This document shows positions 54,901 to 62,000 of a stretch of DNA of 64,000 bases, piece after piece; position 1 is the stretch's first letter, and each line of letters opens with the position of its first letter. Origin of the DNA: Mustela lutreola (lineage: Eukaryota > Chordata > Mammalia > Carnivora > Mustelidae). The notes below the pieces were generated by a model. That model searched no databases. It saw only the letters and a list, made by a program, of their open reading frames with translations, and was not told the origin of the DNA. Where the stretch lies: NCBI RefSeq assembly GCF_030435805.1, contig NC_081305.1, positions 54,780,001 through 54,844,000 of the forward strand. Reading direction: 5' to 3'. Position numbers and translations under genes: made by a program.

Positions 54901-55592
54901 CTGGTGCCAATGGTCTGGACACCCCAGGAGGAGGGTCCCTCCCAGGGACTTGAATCTCTTGTGTTCACTTCTTCATAGAGAGAAAGCCACACCCCACGTT
55001 AAAAATGTCCACAGTCCCATACAGAGAAGAGCATCAAATGGCAGAGAAAGGCTCACATAAAGGGCCCCTATATGGAGAAGGCTCCCTAATTCCTTTGTGA
55101 GGAAGCCCACATTCCTATTGAAAGGAGGTCCCCTCATCCTATTTATACAGACAAGAGCTCTCCTCACCAGACAGGAACCCCTAACCTCTATACACACAAG
55201 GACCCCATTCCCCTACAGAGAAGGGACTCAGTCCTCACTCAGAGAAGCACCCTGATGCCTATGAAGAGAACTCCATCCCCAAATGTAGAGGACTCCATAC
55301 ACTCCATACACAGGACTCAAAGTCAGATAATCTTTATCTGCACCCAGAAATGCCCCCCCAAATCCCTACAGAGAAAGGAACACCCTCACTGCACAGGGAA
55401 GGAGACCCACCAACCCAACACAGATATGGGGCCCCCCATCCCACAGAAGGAAGGGAAGCCCTCATCACCCAGAGAACACATCCCATTCTCCGAAACCTAC
55501 AGAGGAGCCCTTTAGCCCCCATTCAGAAAAGGGGACCGCATCTCCACCCAGGGAGAGCAGACCAGTAAGTCACCTGGTTTCGCCTCAGGCAT
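30975..55592 (-). CDS. MYBPC2: Myosin-binding protein C, fast skeletal type (28 coding exons, 1,140 aa)
   Basis: Exons, 5' to 3': 55592-55574, 54588-54499, 53956-53870, 53619-53471, 53049-52932, 52235-52187, 52010-51951, 49854-49661, 49353-49221, 46904-46780, 46680-46575, 45434-45262, 42953-42788, 41484-41378, 41032-41003, 40537-40398, 39315-39156, 39073-38969, 38479-38291, 37880-37746, 36307-36140, 35967-35879, 35750-35555, 35314-35175, 34462-34303, 34134-33998, 32499-32313, 30985-30975. The 3,423 bases keep one frame. Order: Ala/Pro-rich N-terminus (to ~60), Ig C1 (~60-154), M-motif (~155-255; LKKREVVEEE then Lys and Asp runs), Ig C2-C5 (~256-636), FnIII C6-C7 (~636-834), Ig C8, FnIII C9, Ig C10 to VPQ-stop. 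The 30-base exon 41032-41003 and the 11-base last exon were placed by phase. The protein cross-links myosin and titin in the sarcomere C-zone; there is no cardiac-specific C0 domain. Confidence 0.96.
31480..31890 (-). mobile_element. LINE2 fragment (antisense)
   Basis: Contains GAAAAGCATTCCAGGTAGAG, AATGGCATGTGCAAAGTCCT and GGAGAAGGCACAGGACCATG, the antisense L2 3' region pattern. It lies in the last MYBPC2 intron. Confidence 0.55.
32690..33250 (+). mobile_element. LINE2 3' region (sense)
   Basis: Sense L2 phrases: ACCCCATCCTGTCGCTCCC, CCCACCCCAGGACCTTGGCG, CTGGCTGTTCCCTCTTCCAG and CTTATCTTTCAGGTCTCTGC. The tail contains AATAAATGAG and GAATGAATGAAGGAG, the typical L2 terminal repeat. Confidence 0.65.
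33686..33883 (+). mobile_element. Young carnivore SINE with target duplication
   Basis: Full-length plus-strand copy, from GGGCGCCTGGGTGGCTCAG to AAATAAATAAATCTTTAAAA. It is flanked by AGTAAATCC at 33677-33685 and 33884-33892. Little decay suggests a recent, lineage-specific insertion, 100 bases from MYBPC2 exon 26 in its downstream intron. Confidence 0.96.
33965..33997. repeat. CA/TG repeat touching the MYBPC2 exon 26 donor
   Basis: In the gene's sense the donor GTGCCG is followed at once by (TG) units with C/GA interruptions for about 30 bases. UG-rich intronic sequence beside a 5' splice site can bind CELF/TDP-43 type factors (established for other genes; inferred here). Confidence 0.7.
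34575..34995 (+). mobile_element. LINE1 3'-end fragment (old L1M type)
   Basis: Diagnostic phrases in order: CAAAACGTGGTAGGTCCAAA, TCACTCAGCCATGGAAAGGA, TTCTGAGTGAAGGAAGCTGC, TCCTATTTATATGAAAAGTC, AAGCAGATTAGTGGCTGCCT and TATGTGAATTTTACCTTAG, then an A-run. It lies in the MYBPC2 intron between exons 24 and 25. Confidence 0.75.
35790..35850. repeat. Four-copy GCCCTGGGCCC minisatellite
   Basis: GCCCTGGGCCCC, GCCCTGGGCCCT, GCCCTGGGCCCC and ACCCTTGGGCCCT run head to tail, about 14 bases each. They lie in the short intron between MYBPC2 exons 22 and 23. Confidence 0.75.
36395..36560 (-). mobile_element. MIR relic (antisense)
   Basis: GATATTTGTTAAGCACTTAT, then TTATCCCCACTTTAGAGATG and GGTTCAGAGGAGTAGAG: the antisense MIR 3' end and core. 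Confidence 0.7.
36795..36912 (-). mobile_element. MIR fragment (antisense)
   Basis: CGCCCATTTTTAGATGAAGG and GGGAACCCATGTCTGTCTGA, followed by CTTTAAGGCCTG, match the antisense MIR 5' half. Confidence 0.6.
37000..37560. repeat. GGAT-type array following an L2/MIR-like tail
   Basis: GCACTCAGTACGTGTTTGTT (an L2/MIR 3'-end-like phrase at about 37014) runs into units such as GATGGGTGGATGGATAC, GAAAGATGGAGAGAC and GGAAGGAAGGACGGATGG. Part of the array has become GGAA-rich. It lies in MYBPC2 intron 20. Confidence 0.75.
39540..39985 (+). mobile_element. LINE2 3' end (sense)
   Basis: TTCATCCTTTAGGACTCGCC, CTTCTGGGAAGCCATCTTGG, TCCTCGTGGAGATGG and CCAATGCCTGGAACATACAA, followed by AAAATATTTGTTGAAAGGAT, form a sense L2 3' terminus. 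Confidence 0.7.
39986..40195. repeat. GGAT-type array grown from an L2 tail
   Basis: Starts directly at the L2 end (TTGAAAGGATGG) and continues with GGATAAATGGACAAATGG, GATGGGTGGATGG and GGATGGAGGGAAGGATGG until the next MIR relic. Confidence 0.8.
40195..40360 (-). mobile_element. MIR relic (antisense)
   Basis: ACCCACCATGTGGCAGGCCA, TCATTTTACAGACAATGAAA and GAAGCCACTTGTCCCAGGTT. It ends about 40 bases before MYBPC2 exon 16 (on the intron side of its donor). Confidence 0.75.
40561..40760 (+). mobile_element. Young carnivore SINE with 13-base target duplication
   Basis: Full-length copy beginning GGGGGTGCCTGAGTGGCTCA. It is flanked by AGAGATATTGGGG at 40551-40563 (overlapping its first G run) and 40761-40773. 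The insertion is only about 14 bases upstream of the acceptor of MYBPC2 exon 16, in the gene's sense beyond a short pyrimidine tract. Confidence 0.95.
40861..40977 (+). repeat. MSR1-like minisatellite block (about 3 copies)
   Basis: Unit of about 37 bases: CCCCTCCTCCCTCAG, CCCCAGGAGTCCAGACCC and CCAGCC-type parts repeat three times. It is the complement of GGGAGGAGGGGCTGGGGGTC / TGGACTCCTGGGTCTGA, which I recall as the chromosome-19 MSR1 minisatellite. Confidence 0.65.
41550..41668 (-). mobile_element. Older short carnivore SINE
   Basis: T-run, AAGTAATCTCTACACCCAAT, GTGGGGCTCGAAGTCATAAT, then AGAGCCAGCCAGCCTCCC. This is the short tRNA-Lys-like subtype, antisense. Confidence 0.8.
41709..41889 (-). 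mobile_element. Carnivore SINE, diverged
   Basis: TTTTTTGTTTTTTAATTTGA, a purine-rich middle, GTGGGGCTCGATCCCAGGAC and AACTGAGCCCGCCAGGCACC, on the minus strand. Confidence 0.88.
41930..42340 (+). mobile_element. MIR split by a SINE
   Basis: Sense MIR: GAGTTCAAATCTCAGCTTTG, TATGACCTTGGGCAAGTTAG, TCAGTTTCTTCATCTATAAA and GGGTTGTTGTAAAG run to 42072. The 3' end CCCAGCACGTAATAAATGCC resumes at 42296, after the inserted SINE. Confidence 0.8.
42085..42282 (+). mobile_element. Young carnivore SINE inserted in a MIR
   Basis: Full-length, with target duplication AAGTAAAACTCTC at 42072-42084 and 42283-42295. The head GGGGTGCCTGGGTGGCTCAG and the tail AATAAATAAATAAAATCTT are intact. Confidence 0.96.
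42395..42735. mobile_element. Ancient interspersed repeat, family unresolved
   Basis: Phrases such as CCACCTGTTGAATTCCAGGC, CCCTTAAACCACTAAGTAGA and GCAGCAATAGCCAACTGATA resemble the end of an old mammalian repeat (…TTACAGCAGC…AACTGATAC…). The segment at 47285-47710 has a similar ending. I cannot name the family. Confidence 0.35.
43137..43330 (+). mobile_element. Carnivore SINE inside the LINE2
   Basis: GGGCACCTGGGTGGCTCAGT, AAGCATCTGCCTTTGCCTCA and GAAATAAATAAATAAAATCT with a decayed A-tail. Confidence 0.92.
43696..43885 (+). mobile_element. Carnivore SINE
   Basis: GGGGGCCCTGGGTGGCTCAG, TAGGCATCTGTCTTCAGTTC, CTCTCAAATAAATAATTAAA and an A-run. It is older than the copies with intact duplications. 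Confidence 0.88.
43895..44230. mobile_element. LINE1-like 3' fragment
   Basis: TTGGAAATCCTTCCATATCA, CATTTTTAAGGGCTTCTTAT and ACATACCATAATTGATTAGG recall old L1 3' UTR sequence. The segment contains a TTCCTTCCTTCC patch. Subfamily and strand are not resolved. Confidence 0.4.
44665..45061 (-). mobile_element. Minus-strand SINE carrying a nested plus-strand SINE (44692-44869)
   Basis: The outer copy's tail TTTATTTATTA is cut by a complete plus-strand SINE (GGGGCGCCTGGGTGGCTCAG head, GAAAATCTTAAAA tail). After it ATTTTATTTATTA is repeated, the expected target duplication. The outer copy then continues to its CACTCAGGCACCCC head. Confidence 0.9.
45069..45184 (-). mobile_element. Short-subtype SINE next to the nested pair
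   Basis: TTTATTTAAGTAAACACTCT, GTGGGGCTCGAACGCATGAC and TGGCTGAGCCATCTAGGCAC form an antisense short-type copy. CTGAGCAAT recurs at 44648, 45062 and 45187, so both SINEs appear to have inserted at the same spot and each duplicated it. Confidence 0.85.
45730..46135 (+). mobile_element. LINE2 3' end (sense)
   Basis: CATTGTCACCTCCTCCAGGA, AGCCTTCCCTGACCTCATGA, AAAGGGTGGGTGACATATTG and AGGTGCTCAATAAATATTTG form the classic L2 terminus. Confidence 0.85.
46120..46340. repeat. GGAT-type array grown from an L2 tail
   Basis: Directly follows AATATTTGTTGGGTGGGTGA, with GGATGGATGAATGGATG, GGTGGATGGATGGATGG and GGATGGACGGATAAAGG. It lies in a MYBPC2 intron. Confidence 0.85.
47062..47266 (+). mobile_element. 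Young carnivore SINE with 15-base target duplication
   Basis: Flanked by AAATACCCATAGTGG at 47049-47063 and 47267-47281. Full length, with a tail of eight or more AAAT units. Confidence 0.96.
47285..47710. mobile_element. Ancient interspersed repeat, family unresolved
   Basis: ACTACATTTCCCAGCTTCCT, CGCAGCTACAATGGTAGGCC, CCAACAGAATGTAAGTGG and TTTGTTACAGCAACTTAACC form a familiar old-repeat pattern. I cannot assign the family with confidence. Confidence 0.4.
47771..47890 (+). mobile_element. Short-subtype carnivore SINE
   Basis: AGGGCACCTGGCTGGCTCAG, CTTGATCTTGGAAATCCTGA, TTAGAACCCCACGTTGTGTG and TTAAATAAATTAATAACTTT with a CA-rich end. Confidence 0.8.
47985..48400. mobile_element. LINE1-like 3' UTR fragment
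   Basis: TTGTTTTCCATTTTTTGCTA, GGAACATCCTTGCAGCGAAA, TAGGATAAATCCCTCAAATT and ACTGGGTTTTATCATTTTGG resemble old L1 3' UTR sequence. Confidence 0.55.
48520..48709 (-). mobile_element. Carnivore SINE (first of a stacked group)
   Basis: TTTTATTTATTTATTTGATA, GAGCACGCACATGAGCAGGA and CGACTGAGCCATCTACGCGC, on the minus strand. Confidence 0.88.
48711..49066 (-). mobile_element. Short-subtype SINE split by a nested plus-strand SINE (48735-48973)
   Basis: The outer element's AAGAGTAATCTCTA occurs at 48721-48734 and again at 48974-48987, exactly bracketing a full plus-strand SINE (GGGGCTCCTGGGTGGCTCAG head, AAATAAATAAATAAAATCTT tail). The outer copy ends ACTGAGCCAGCCAGGTGCCC. Confidence 0.93.
50090..50645 (+). 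mobile_element. LINE2 3' region (sense)
   Basis: TTCCATGGGTCCCCCACTGC, CCCAGCCTTTGCACAAAATG, TGAGGCATTGCTGGTCTTCC and GCCCAGGGCCTGGGAGACAG, ending CAGAAAATATTTGCTGAGTG. Confidence 0.75.
50646..51870. repeat. 1.2 kb GGAT-type array grown from an L2 tail
   Basis: Begins at the L2 end and runs through GATGGATGGCTGGGGTGATG, GGATGGGTGGCATGAAG, GAATGGATGTGTGGGTGGAT and GGTAGGTAGGGG units with heavy divergence. A non-array insert of about 100 bases lies near 51080-51180. It fills most of the MYBPC2 intron between exons 7 and 8. Confidence 0.8.
53711..53862 (+). repeat. MSR1-like minisatellite block (about 4 copies)
   Basis: CCAGCCCCCTCCTCCCTCA, ACTCAGGAGCCCTGGACCC and CAGACTTGGGAGTCCAGACC recur at about 37-48 base spacing, ending next to MYBPC2 exon 3. 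Same unit and orientation as the block at 40861. Confidence 0.7.
54086..54200 (+). mobile_element. MIR fragment (sense)
   Basis: ACTTTGGCCAGTCTCCTCCA, GGACCTCAGTTTCCCCATTT and GTGAACTGGAGGG fit the sense MIR core. Confidence 0.55.
55000..55560. repeat. Degenerate array in MYBPC2 intron 1
   Basis: Phrases such as CCCTACAGAGAAGGGACTCA, CCCTACAGAGAAAGGAACAC, ACACAAGGACCCCATTC and TATGGAGAAGGCTCC recur every 25-55 bases. Each has ACAGAGAAG followed by ACCCCATCC-type sequence. No frame spans it. Confidence 0.65.
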
Positions 55593-55800
55593 GTCAGCAG
55601 ACCTGGCTCCTGGGCTCCTCAGACCGCAGCTTGTCCCTCAGAGCCCTGGGGCGAACAGGTGGGCCCCCAGGGGGAGTCCTTTAAGAAGTCCAGAGACTCC
55701 CAGGAGGCTGTGGGAGGCATCAGCCTGGTCTCCCCGCCCTCCTTGCTGCCCCACATTCAGCGGGGCGTGTTCTGAAGAGTGAGAAATAACATCTGGACCT
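55593..55800 (-). promoter_or_regulatory. MYBPC2: MYBPC2 proximal 5' region
   Basis: The start codon exon is preceded (minus strand) by a short 5' UTR. Upstream lie a TTCTTAAAGG stretch near 55680 that could serve as a weak TATA and, near 55781-55795, an E-box CAGATG beside GTTATTTC, which resembles a degenerate MEF2 site. E-box plus MEF2 is usual for fast-muscle promoters; the sites here are inferred from sequence only. Confidence 0.35.
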
Positions 55801-55837
55801 CGAGAGATGGCTAAATGCCAAGTCCCTGGGGAAGAGA

Positions 55838-55995
55838 GGCCTGGCGTTCAGACATCCGGGTCCCAGGAAGAGTGGGCCGGAGGCTAGGGCTCCCACGTCT
55901 GAAGGAGGAGGGTCTGGGGCTCACATTCTTGGGTCCAGGAAAATGGAGGATGAGGGCCTGGACTCCTGACTCCTGGGAGGCGGGAGATGAAGGGG
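55838..55995 (-). repeat. MSR1-like minisatellite block, opposite orientation
   Basis: GAAGGAGGAGGGTCTGGGGC, TCACATTCTTGGGTCCAGG and GGGCCTGGACTCCTGACTCC on the + strand are the complement orientation of the blocks at 40861 and 53711. Three to four decayed copies. Confidence 0.6.
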
Positions 55996-56099
55996 CTGGG
56001 GTCTAAAATGGGTGAGGGCTCCGAGCCAGAACTCTGCCGTAGGGGCCAAAGGGGAAGACCGTCTAGAAAGCCATTCTTAGTATCTGCAAGTCAGGAGTT

Positions 56100-56920
56100 T
56101 TTGGGAAACCGGAGATGCGAGGGAGGGTCGGGTTTCCCAGCGTAGGCAAGACGGCTGCGGGGGTGGGGAGGCGATCTCTGTGCCCGCAGGAAGGGCACGG
56201 AGGCTCGAGGACTCTCGAGTCCCGCCCGCCCCTGAGCACATCTGAAGGCCTGCGGCCGCGACCACCTGGGACCCGGGATTGGCCGCGTGCACCTCCTGGG
56301 ACCCAGCCGGCCGGCTCCACTCGACGGTTCCCGGAGCGGACGCGGCGGGCACTGGACGCGGGGGAGGGGGACGAGTGCCCCCCAGCGGGGCGGGTGGGGA
56401 GACCGGGAAGGCCCTGGAGAGCTGCCCGGACGTTGGCGCCCTTCCCGGCAGGGGGACCTGCGGCTTTCAGAATGGGTGGGGGGAAGGTGGTGGCAGGACG
56501 CCGGATGGGGGGAGGTGAAGGAGGCCAGAAGCGGGGGGTGGAGGGAGTGAAGAGAAGGGTGTCTGAGAGGCAGTGGGTGTTATGGGGAGGAAGGCGAGGT
56601 GAGTGTAAGAGGGAGTAGGGAGTGGGGGTTTGGGGTCAGGGCGGAGGATGGGAGAGGAAGTAACTCCGGCGGAGGGAGCAGGTTTGAGTGAATACAAGTC
56701 CCTCCGATTTTCTTCCTCTCGGCCTCCCCCTTCCCGGCTCTTCCAAAACCCCCTGCGAGCCGGAAACTGCCCCGCCTCCGTGGAGGGCCAAGCCAACCCG
56801 GCGCCAGGCCCTGTATGATGTTACGGGTTGCTAGGCAGACCGCCACACCGCTCCTGCGCGCCCAGCTGGGTGGTGTAATGGCTGGAACCAGAGCGCAACG
56901 CGCCGCCCGGAGCCTCCCGC
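56100..56920. promoter_or_regulatory. CpG island upstream of MYBPC2
   Basis: CpG-dense DNA (CCTGCGGCCGCGACCAC, GGAGCGGACGCGGCGGGC, CAACGCGCCGCCCGG) lies 0.5-1.3 kb upstream of the MYBPC2 start. It contains GTTGCTAGGCAGAC at 56827-56840, close to an RFX X-box. It could be a distal promoter of MYBPC2 or the start of a divergent non-coding transcript. Frames through it lack family motifs. Confidence 0.6.
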
Positions 56921-56929
56921 CCTATCTGC

Positions 56930-58190
56930 CTGTCCGAGTGCTGTATCCAGACGTACAGAGAAGGGCAGAAATTTAGAAGGGGGGCAGACACCTTGACGGA
57001 AAGGGGAGCAGGGAGACAGTGGGGAAGAAAGGGAAAAAGCCTGGCTGTCTCAACCCGGAAGAAGAGGCGACTCCTGATCTCAGGGTTGTGATTTGGAGCT
57101 CCAGGTTGGTATAGAGATTGGTTAAAAATAAAAAATCTTTATAAAAAAGAGGGACAGACAAAAATTGAACGGAACCAGCAGTGTCTGCATCTAAAGCCCT
57201 TTACCGCGGCCTTCAATGCGGCTCTGAACGCCTTTTCCATCCCTTCTCGTGGTCCGCCCTGCCTCCGCCTGTGTCTCTGCCAGTCAGCAGGCCTGGGCCG
57301 ACAGAGAGCCATCCCTAACAAAGGTCCTAGGAAGCCTGTCTACCTTAATTTGTTTTATTTTATTTTATTCCACACTTGGGGTGATGATGATAGTTTTTGC
57401 AAAAGGTACCTCATTTGCAAGAGGAGGCCCTGGGAACATTTTGTCCCTGGCACTCCCTTCCCACCCTGCCCCCATTCCAGTGTGAAGTGAAGGTGTGTGC
57501 TGTCCTTTGGAGGGCAGGTCCCAGCCTGGGCTCTGCTCCCAGCAGCTGTGTGCCCCATAAGGACCTCTCTGGGTCCGTGAAGTTCCTTCCTTGTCCTCTT
57601 CCTCCTGGACGTCAATGAATGGGTGGTGGATAGATTTCCAGAAGATGCATCAAAGGCTCAGCAGGGCTGCAAGGGACTTTTTCTATCTTCCTCCTCCTCC
57701 TCCTCTCCCCTTTCACAGAAGGGACAAACTAAGGCCCAGAAGCAGCAAGTCTTTCACCCTAGATCCCCCAGTCACGAAGACTCAAGGACTGGAATTCTGG
57801 CATTTTAGCCCACAGTCTGACACCCCCACAGGGTTCAAATCGGAGCTCCCACGGTGAACCCAAGCTTCACCTCCCTGGGTTCACACTAGGGCTGAAAACA
57901 CAAATGGTCAGGGGCCAATAGCCACTGGGGGTCTGACAGCCAGGGGCAGTAGGGACTGGGACAAACTGGAGAACAGGCACCCCGTTAAGGGTGCCCGGCA
58001 CCCTCCTCCAGCCTCTCTGCACCGCAAAGCTGCCCACCTTTGCTGGATCGTGCAAAGTCTGAAGGGAAGGAGTTTGTAAAATCTCCCTCACTGCTGCAGG
58101 GAACTAAAGAAGGACCCACCACCAGAGATCTGATTTGCCCCAAAGGGAGCTAGAGGGGTAGGGGTACCAATGTGAGACCTCTGGTTAGAG
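56930..58190. other. Intergenic MYBPC2-SPIB
   Basis: No gene seen. TTTATT hexamers at 57354-57369 would read as AATAAA on the minus strand and could mark a distal SPIB 3' end (about 1.7 kb past its stop). No nearer canonical hexamer was noticed. This is a weak guess. Confidence 0.35.
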
Positions 58191-59040
58191 ATGACATGGG
58201 AGAGCTGCCAAGATCACCCAGAAATCAGTTGACTGGCCAGAATGATCTCTAGCTTGGCCCTACAGAGGGCACCCCAGGAAGAGGAGGGTCCCTGTGAGAA
58301 CTCAGGTCTGCTGATGGGGTCCCCAAAGGGGCAGAGCAGATAGGGGATCCCAGGGAGGCCCCAGATGTGATTGGACAAGACAGAGTTCACTGAGGTCTCC
58401 CATAGACCTGACAAGGTTGTTTTTAGACATGCCTAAAGGATCCCAGAGGTACCCCGGATGTGATTGGAGAATTCCAGACATACACACAAAAAGTGATAGC
58501 ACAGTGGTTCCAGAGAATTGGGGGATCTCAAGATGACAAACATATTTTGGGGAATAGGACAAGAGAGTCACAGATGGGCATAGAGATTTGAGACATGATA
58601 GAGGGTTTCCAGAAGGCCCCAGACATAAGTAGGAGATCTCAGATCTGACAGGAGAGTGTCAGACAGGAGAAGGGGATCCCAGAGACCCTGGCTGACCGGG
58701 GCTTAGGGTTACAAGTAGCAACCCCCTCCCTGTGTGATGAGCTGTGAGCTCACCCTCCCCAGATGAGACTGAGGAATCCCAGACACACAAGGGAGCTCAG
58801 AGAGCTTGGTTGGACGATCTCTACACCACAAGGCGATCTGGAAGCAGGGTCCTGCCCACCCCCTCCGCACAGAGTATAGTCCTCCATGGATTCTGTGACC
58901 CAAGACACGAGGATCCTGGCGATCCTGAACATGACAAGGAAATCCCAGAGGGGCCCTGGGCAGAGCTTAGGGATTATGGCAGCCCCCCACCCCCAACAGC
59001 GTGGGAAATCCACGGGTCCTATGACCTAGAGTGTGGGGAC
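58190..59040. repeat. Degenerate array abutting the SPIB stop codon
   Basis: GGGATCCCAGGGAGGCCCCA, AGGATCCCAGAGGTACCCC, GGGGATCCCAGAGACCCTGG and AGGAAATCCCAGAGGGGCCC recur irregularly, with GATGTGATTGGA shared by at least two units. It lies where the SPIB 3' UTR should be. Confidence 0.6.
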
Positions 59041-59086
59041 ACCAACGTGACGCAGACGTGGAGCCCGGGAGAGCCCCCCACTGGGC

Positions 59087-62000
59087 TCAGGCCCGGCGGG
59101 CGGCGGGCAGCAGCGCGCTGTCGAACTGGTAGGTGAGCTTGCGCTTGACCTTGCGGATCTCTCCGGTCTTGGCGTAGTTGCGCAGGGCGCGCGCCAGCTT
59201 CTGGTAGGTCATGCGCTTGCGGTTGCCCTTCTGCTGGCCCCAGCGGCGCGCCAGGAGTTCCTTGTGCTTGGAGGAGAACTGGAAGACCCCGGCGCCCGGC
59301 TCCACCCACCACACGCAGTCGCGCATGTCTCCGCGCGTCAGCAGCCCCAGCAGGAACTGGTACAGGCGGAGCTTCTTGCGGGCCCCTGCGGTGGTCGGGG
59401 CACGTTAGGGGAGCTAGCCTTGGGGCGCCACGCCTCCCCGCCCCCTCCGCTTCACTCCTCCTCCCGGGCCCCCAGCAAGCCTCAGTCTCCCAGCCGAGAG
59501 CATTGGGACGAGGGAGGAGGCATCTGCCTGGGTCCTCCTTGGGCCACCACCCTCCCCATCGGAGTCAAGCCTCTCTCCTCCCCTAAGCTGTTACCCCACA
59601 GCTCCCATCCCCCTGCCTTGCTTTATCTTGGGGACCTGCATCTCTCCTCTGCTCTGCTGGTGGCCCGCACGTAGTAATACGTGTCTGCCGTGCGTGTGGA
59701 GGACAGGATCCGTAGAATGGACTGCCAAGGCCCCTCAGAGGCCTATAACGGGGCGCTGAGTAGTGGTGAAGAGATCTGGAGTGGGTTTGAATGCGCCTAG
59801 CCATTTCTCAGCCCCAGAGGGACTGGGATCCTGGAAGGATTTGCAGGGGTGGCTGGGGTCTCTTTTTTGCTCCTACCAACAGCAAAGACCCCCACGAAGC
59901 CAGAGAGGGGCTGTTCATAGCAGGCCATTGGGTACCAGAACCCCAGGTCTGCCATTTCCCAGCAGTGACCTTGAGCTGGCGTTTCCTCAGCTGTAAATGA
60001 GGCGTGTGTGTGTGTGTGTGTGTGTGTGTGTTTACAAACCTCTGTGAAGCACTTAGTTCTAGGCTTTTACAGTTATGAGCTTATTTTATCTTCATCAGAA
60101 GCCCAGGAGATGTGGCTGTTGCTACTGCTGCCCATTTTACAGATGAGAAACCGAAAGCCAGGTAGGGAAAGTAATTCACGATCCTACCGGCCCAGGAACA
60201 GGGCAAACCACAGGTCAGTCACATGGGTGGAAACAGGGGTTCAGGGGAACTTGTGTTGATATGATTGTGTCCATTGCTATCGTGTCTGTAAAGGGTGGAG
60301 ACATACTGACTGCTCTGTGCCAAGCACTGCTCTCCTTCACCTGTATTATCGCACTTAATCCCCACACACCAGTAATAGACACTTACGTCATCCCCGTGGT
60401 AGATAAGAAATTCAGGCCAAGACAGGTATAGTCATTTGCCCCAGGTCACACAGGGAAATACCCTCATCACTGGAGTATACAGTAGGTGCTTGAGAAGCTG
60501 GGGGTTCCTTTAGCCCCTCCCCCATCTCCTCTTGGAGCCCCACCACACCCCACTAGCTCCTACGTACCTGCCTCAGATGCCCTCCCCTCAGGGCCAGCCA
60601 TGAGGGCCTCATCCGACTCGCTGTCTGAAACTTCCAGGGCTGGGCTGTCCAGCAGGAGGTCTTCCTCCTCCGACAGCAGAGGGCTGGGGTACGGGGCATA
60701 CGCCGGGGGGCCCATGGTCTGCAAAAGGTCAGGATCACCTGCAGTCCGGGGACCCCCTTTCCTCCCTCCCTCTGGTCTTCCCTCAGCTTCCTCCTCCTGG
60801 GTCCTCACTGTGGACTTCCCCACTGTGCCCCCCCACCCTTAACAGCCTGTGCTCTGGCCTCAGTTCCCGTCTCCATGGCATGGCCAAGGGATACCCGGGC
60901 CCCCTCCCTGAAAGTCTGCCCAACCCAGAACATGGCTTCCCGTGCAGCTCCTTGCCTGACATCCATGCTTCTGTTGGCTGGCCTGTGCAATGGAGCAGAA
61001 ATGGTACTTAACCCAGAGGCTTTCACACGCTGCCTGGCATCTAGGAAATCCCGAGCCGATGATGGGAAAGTTAATCGCGTCCCTGCCCCTCACCTGGCTG
61101 GTGAAGTCCTCCGTGGGGTATGCTGGGAAGCTGGACCCCGGGGCCTCTACACTGGGGGCTGGGTCCAGGCTCCCCACGGGGCTGTAGGTCGAGGGTCCGT
61201 AGCAGAGCTGGATACCTTGAGGATGGCTGAAGTTGGCCACAGCCGGGTTGAAGGCTTCATAGGAGGTGGCTGGGACAACTGGACTGAGGTCCCAGCCCCA
61301 CAGGGAGTCTGGGAGAGGGCGGAGGGCGTTGAATCAGAAGCCAGGTCTGGCCTCAGCCCCACCCACTCGAAGCCCCCAGCACAGAGAGGCCATTGTAGGC
61401 CTTGCAAATGTTTTTCCCCAGAATTTGCATGGGCAAGAGGGTGGGTGGGAGAGGAAAAGGGGGGAGGTCTGGAGACCTGGGCTAATCTTATCCTGCTGAA
61501 CTAGGTGACATCCTCCCCTGAGACTCAGCTCCCCCATCTGTGAAATGGGCCCAAGGTCCAGGTCAGGAGGATGGCTAGGGCAGGGCCACTCACCAGAAGC
61601 CCCCTCTGAGTCGGGGTAGCTGGGGTGTTTGCAGCTGTCCAGATCATAGAAGACACCATCTGGATACTGATGGGTGGGGGGAAGAGGGGTCATCCCAGGC
61701 TTTGGGGAGCCCCCACACCCATTCTGGGCCAGCAGAAGGGTTCTGACAAGGACAAGGGAGAAGAGGGGAAGGCTGGGAGATGGACAGAAAGAGCCATAGA
61801 GACCAGGCACCAGAGACGGGCAAAGAAAGAGACATACAGAGATACAGAAAGCAGGGACACACATACACACCACAGCAGGAACACACACACAGAATGAAAG
61901 ACACAGCAGGAGAGGTGCAGAAACCCTGAGACCCAGGGTCTCACGGACATCGCAGCCAGCACCTGCTAAGATCGTGAGCTCCTAGGAAGGTGTGGGTAAG

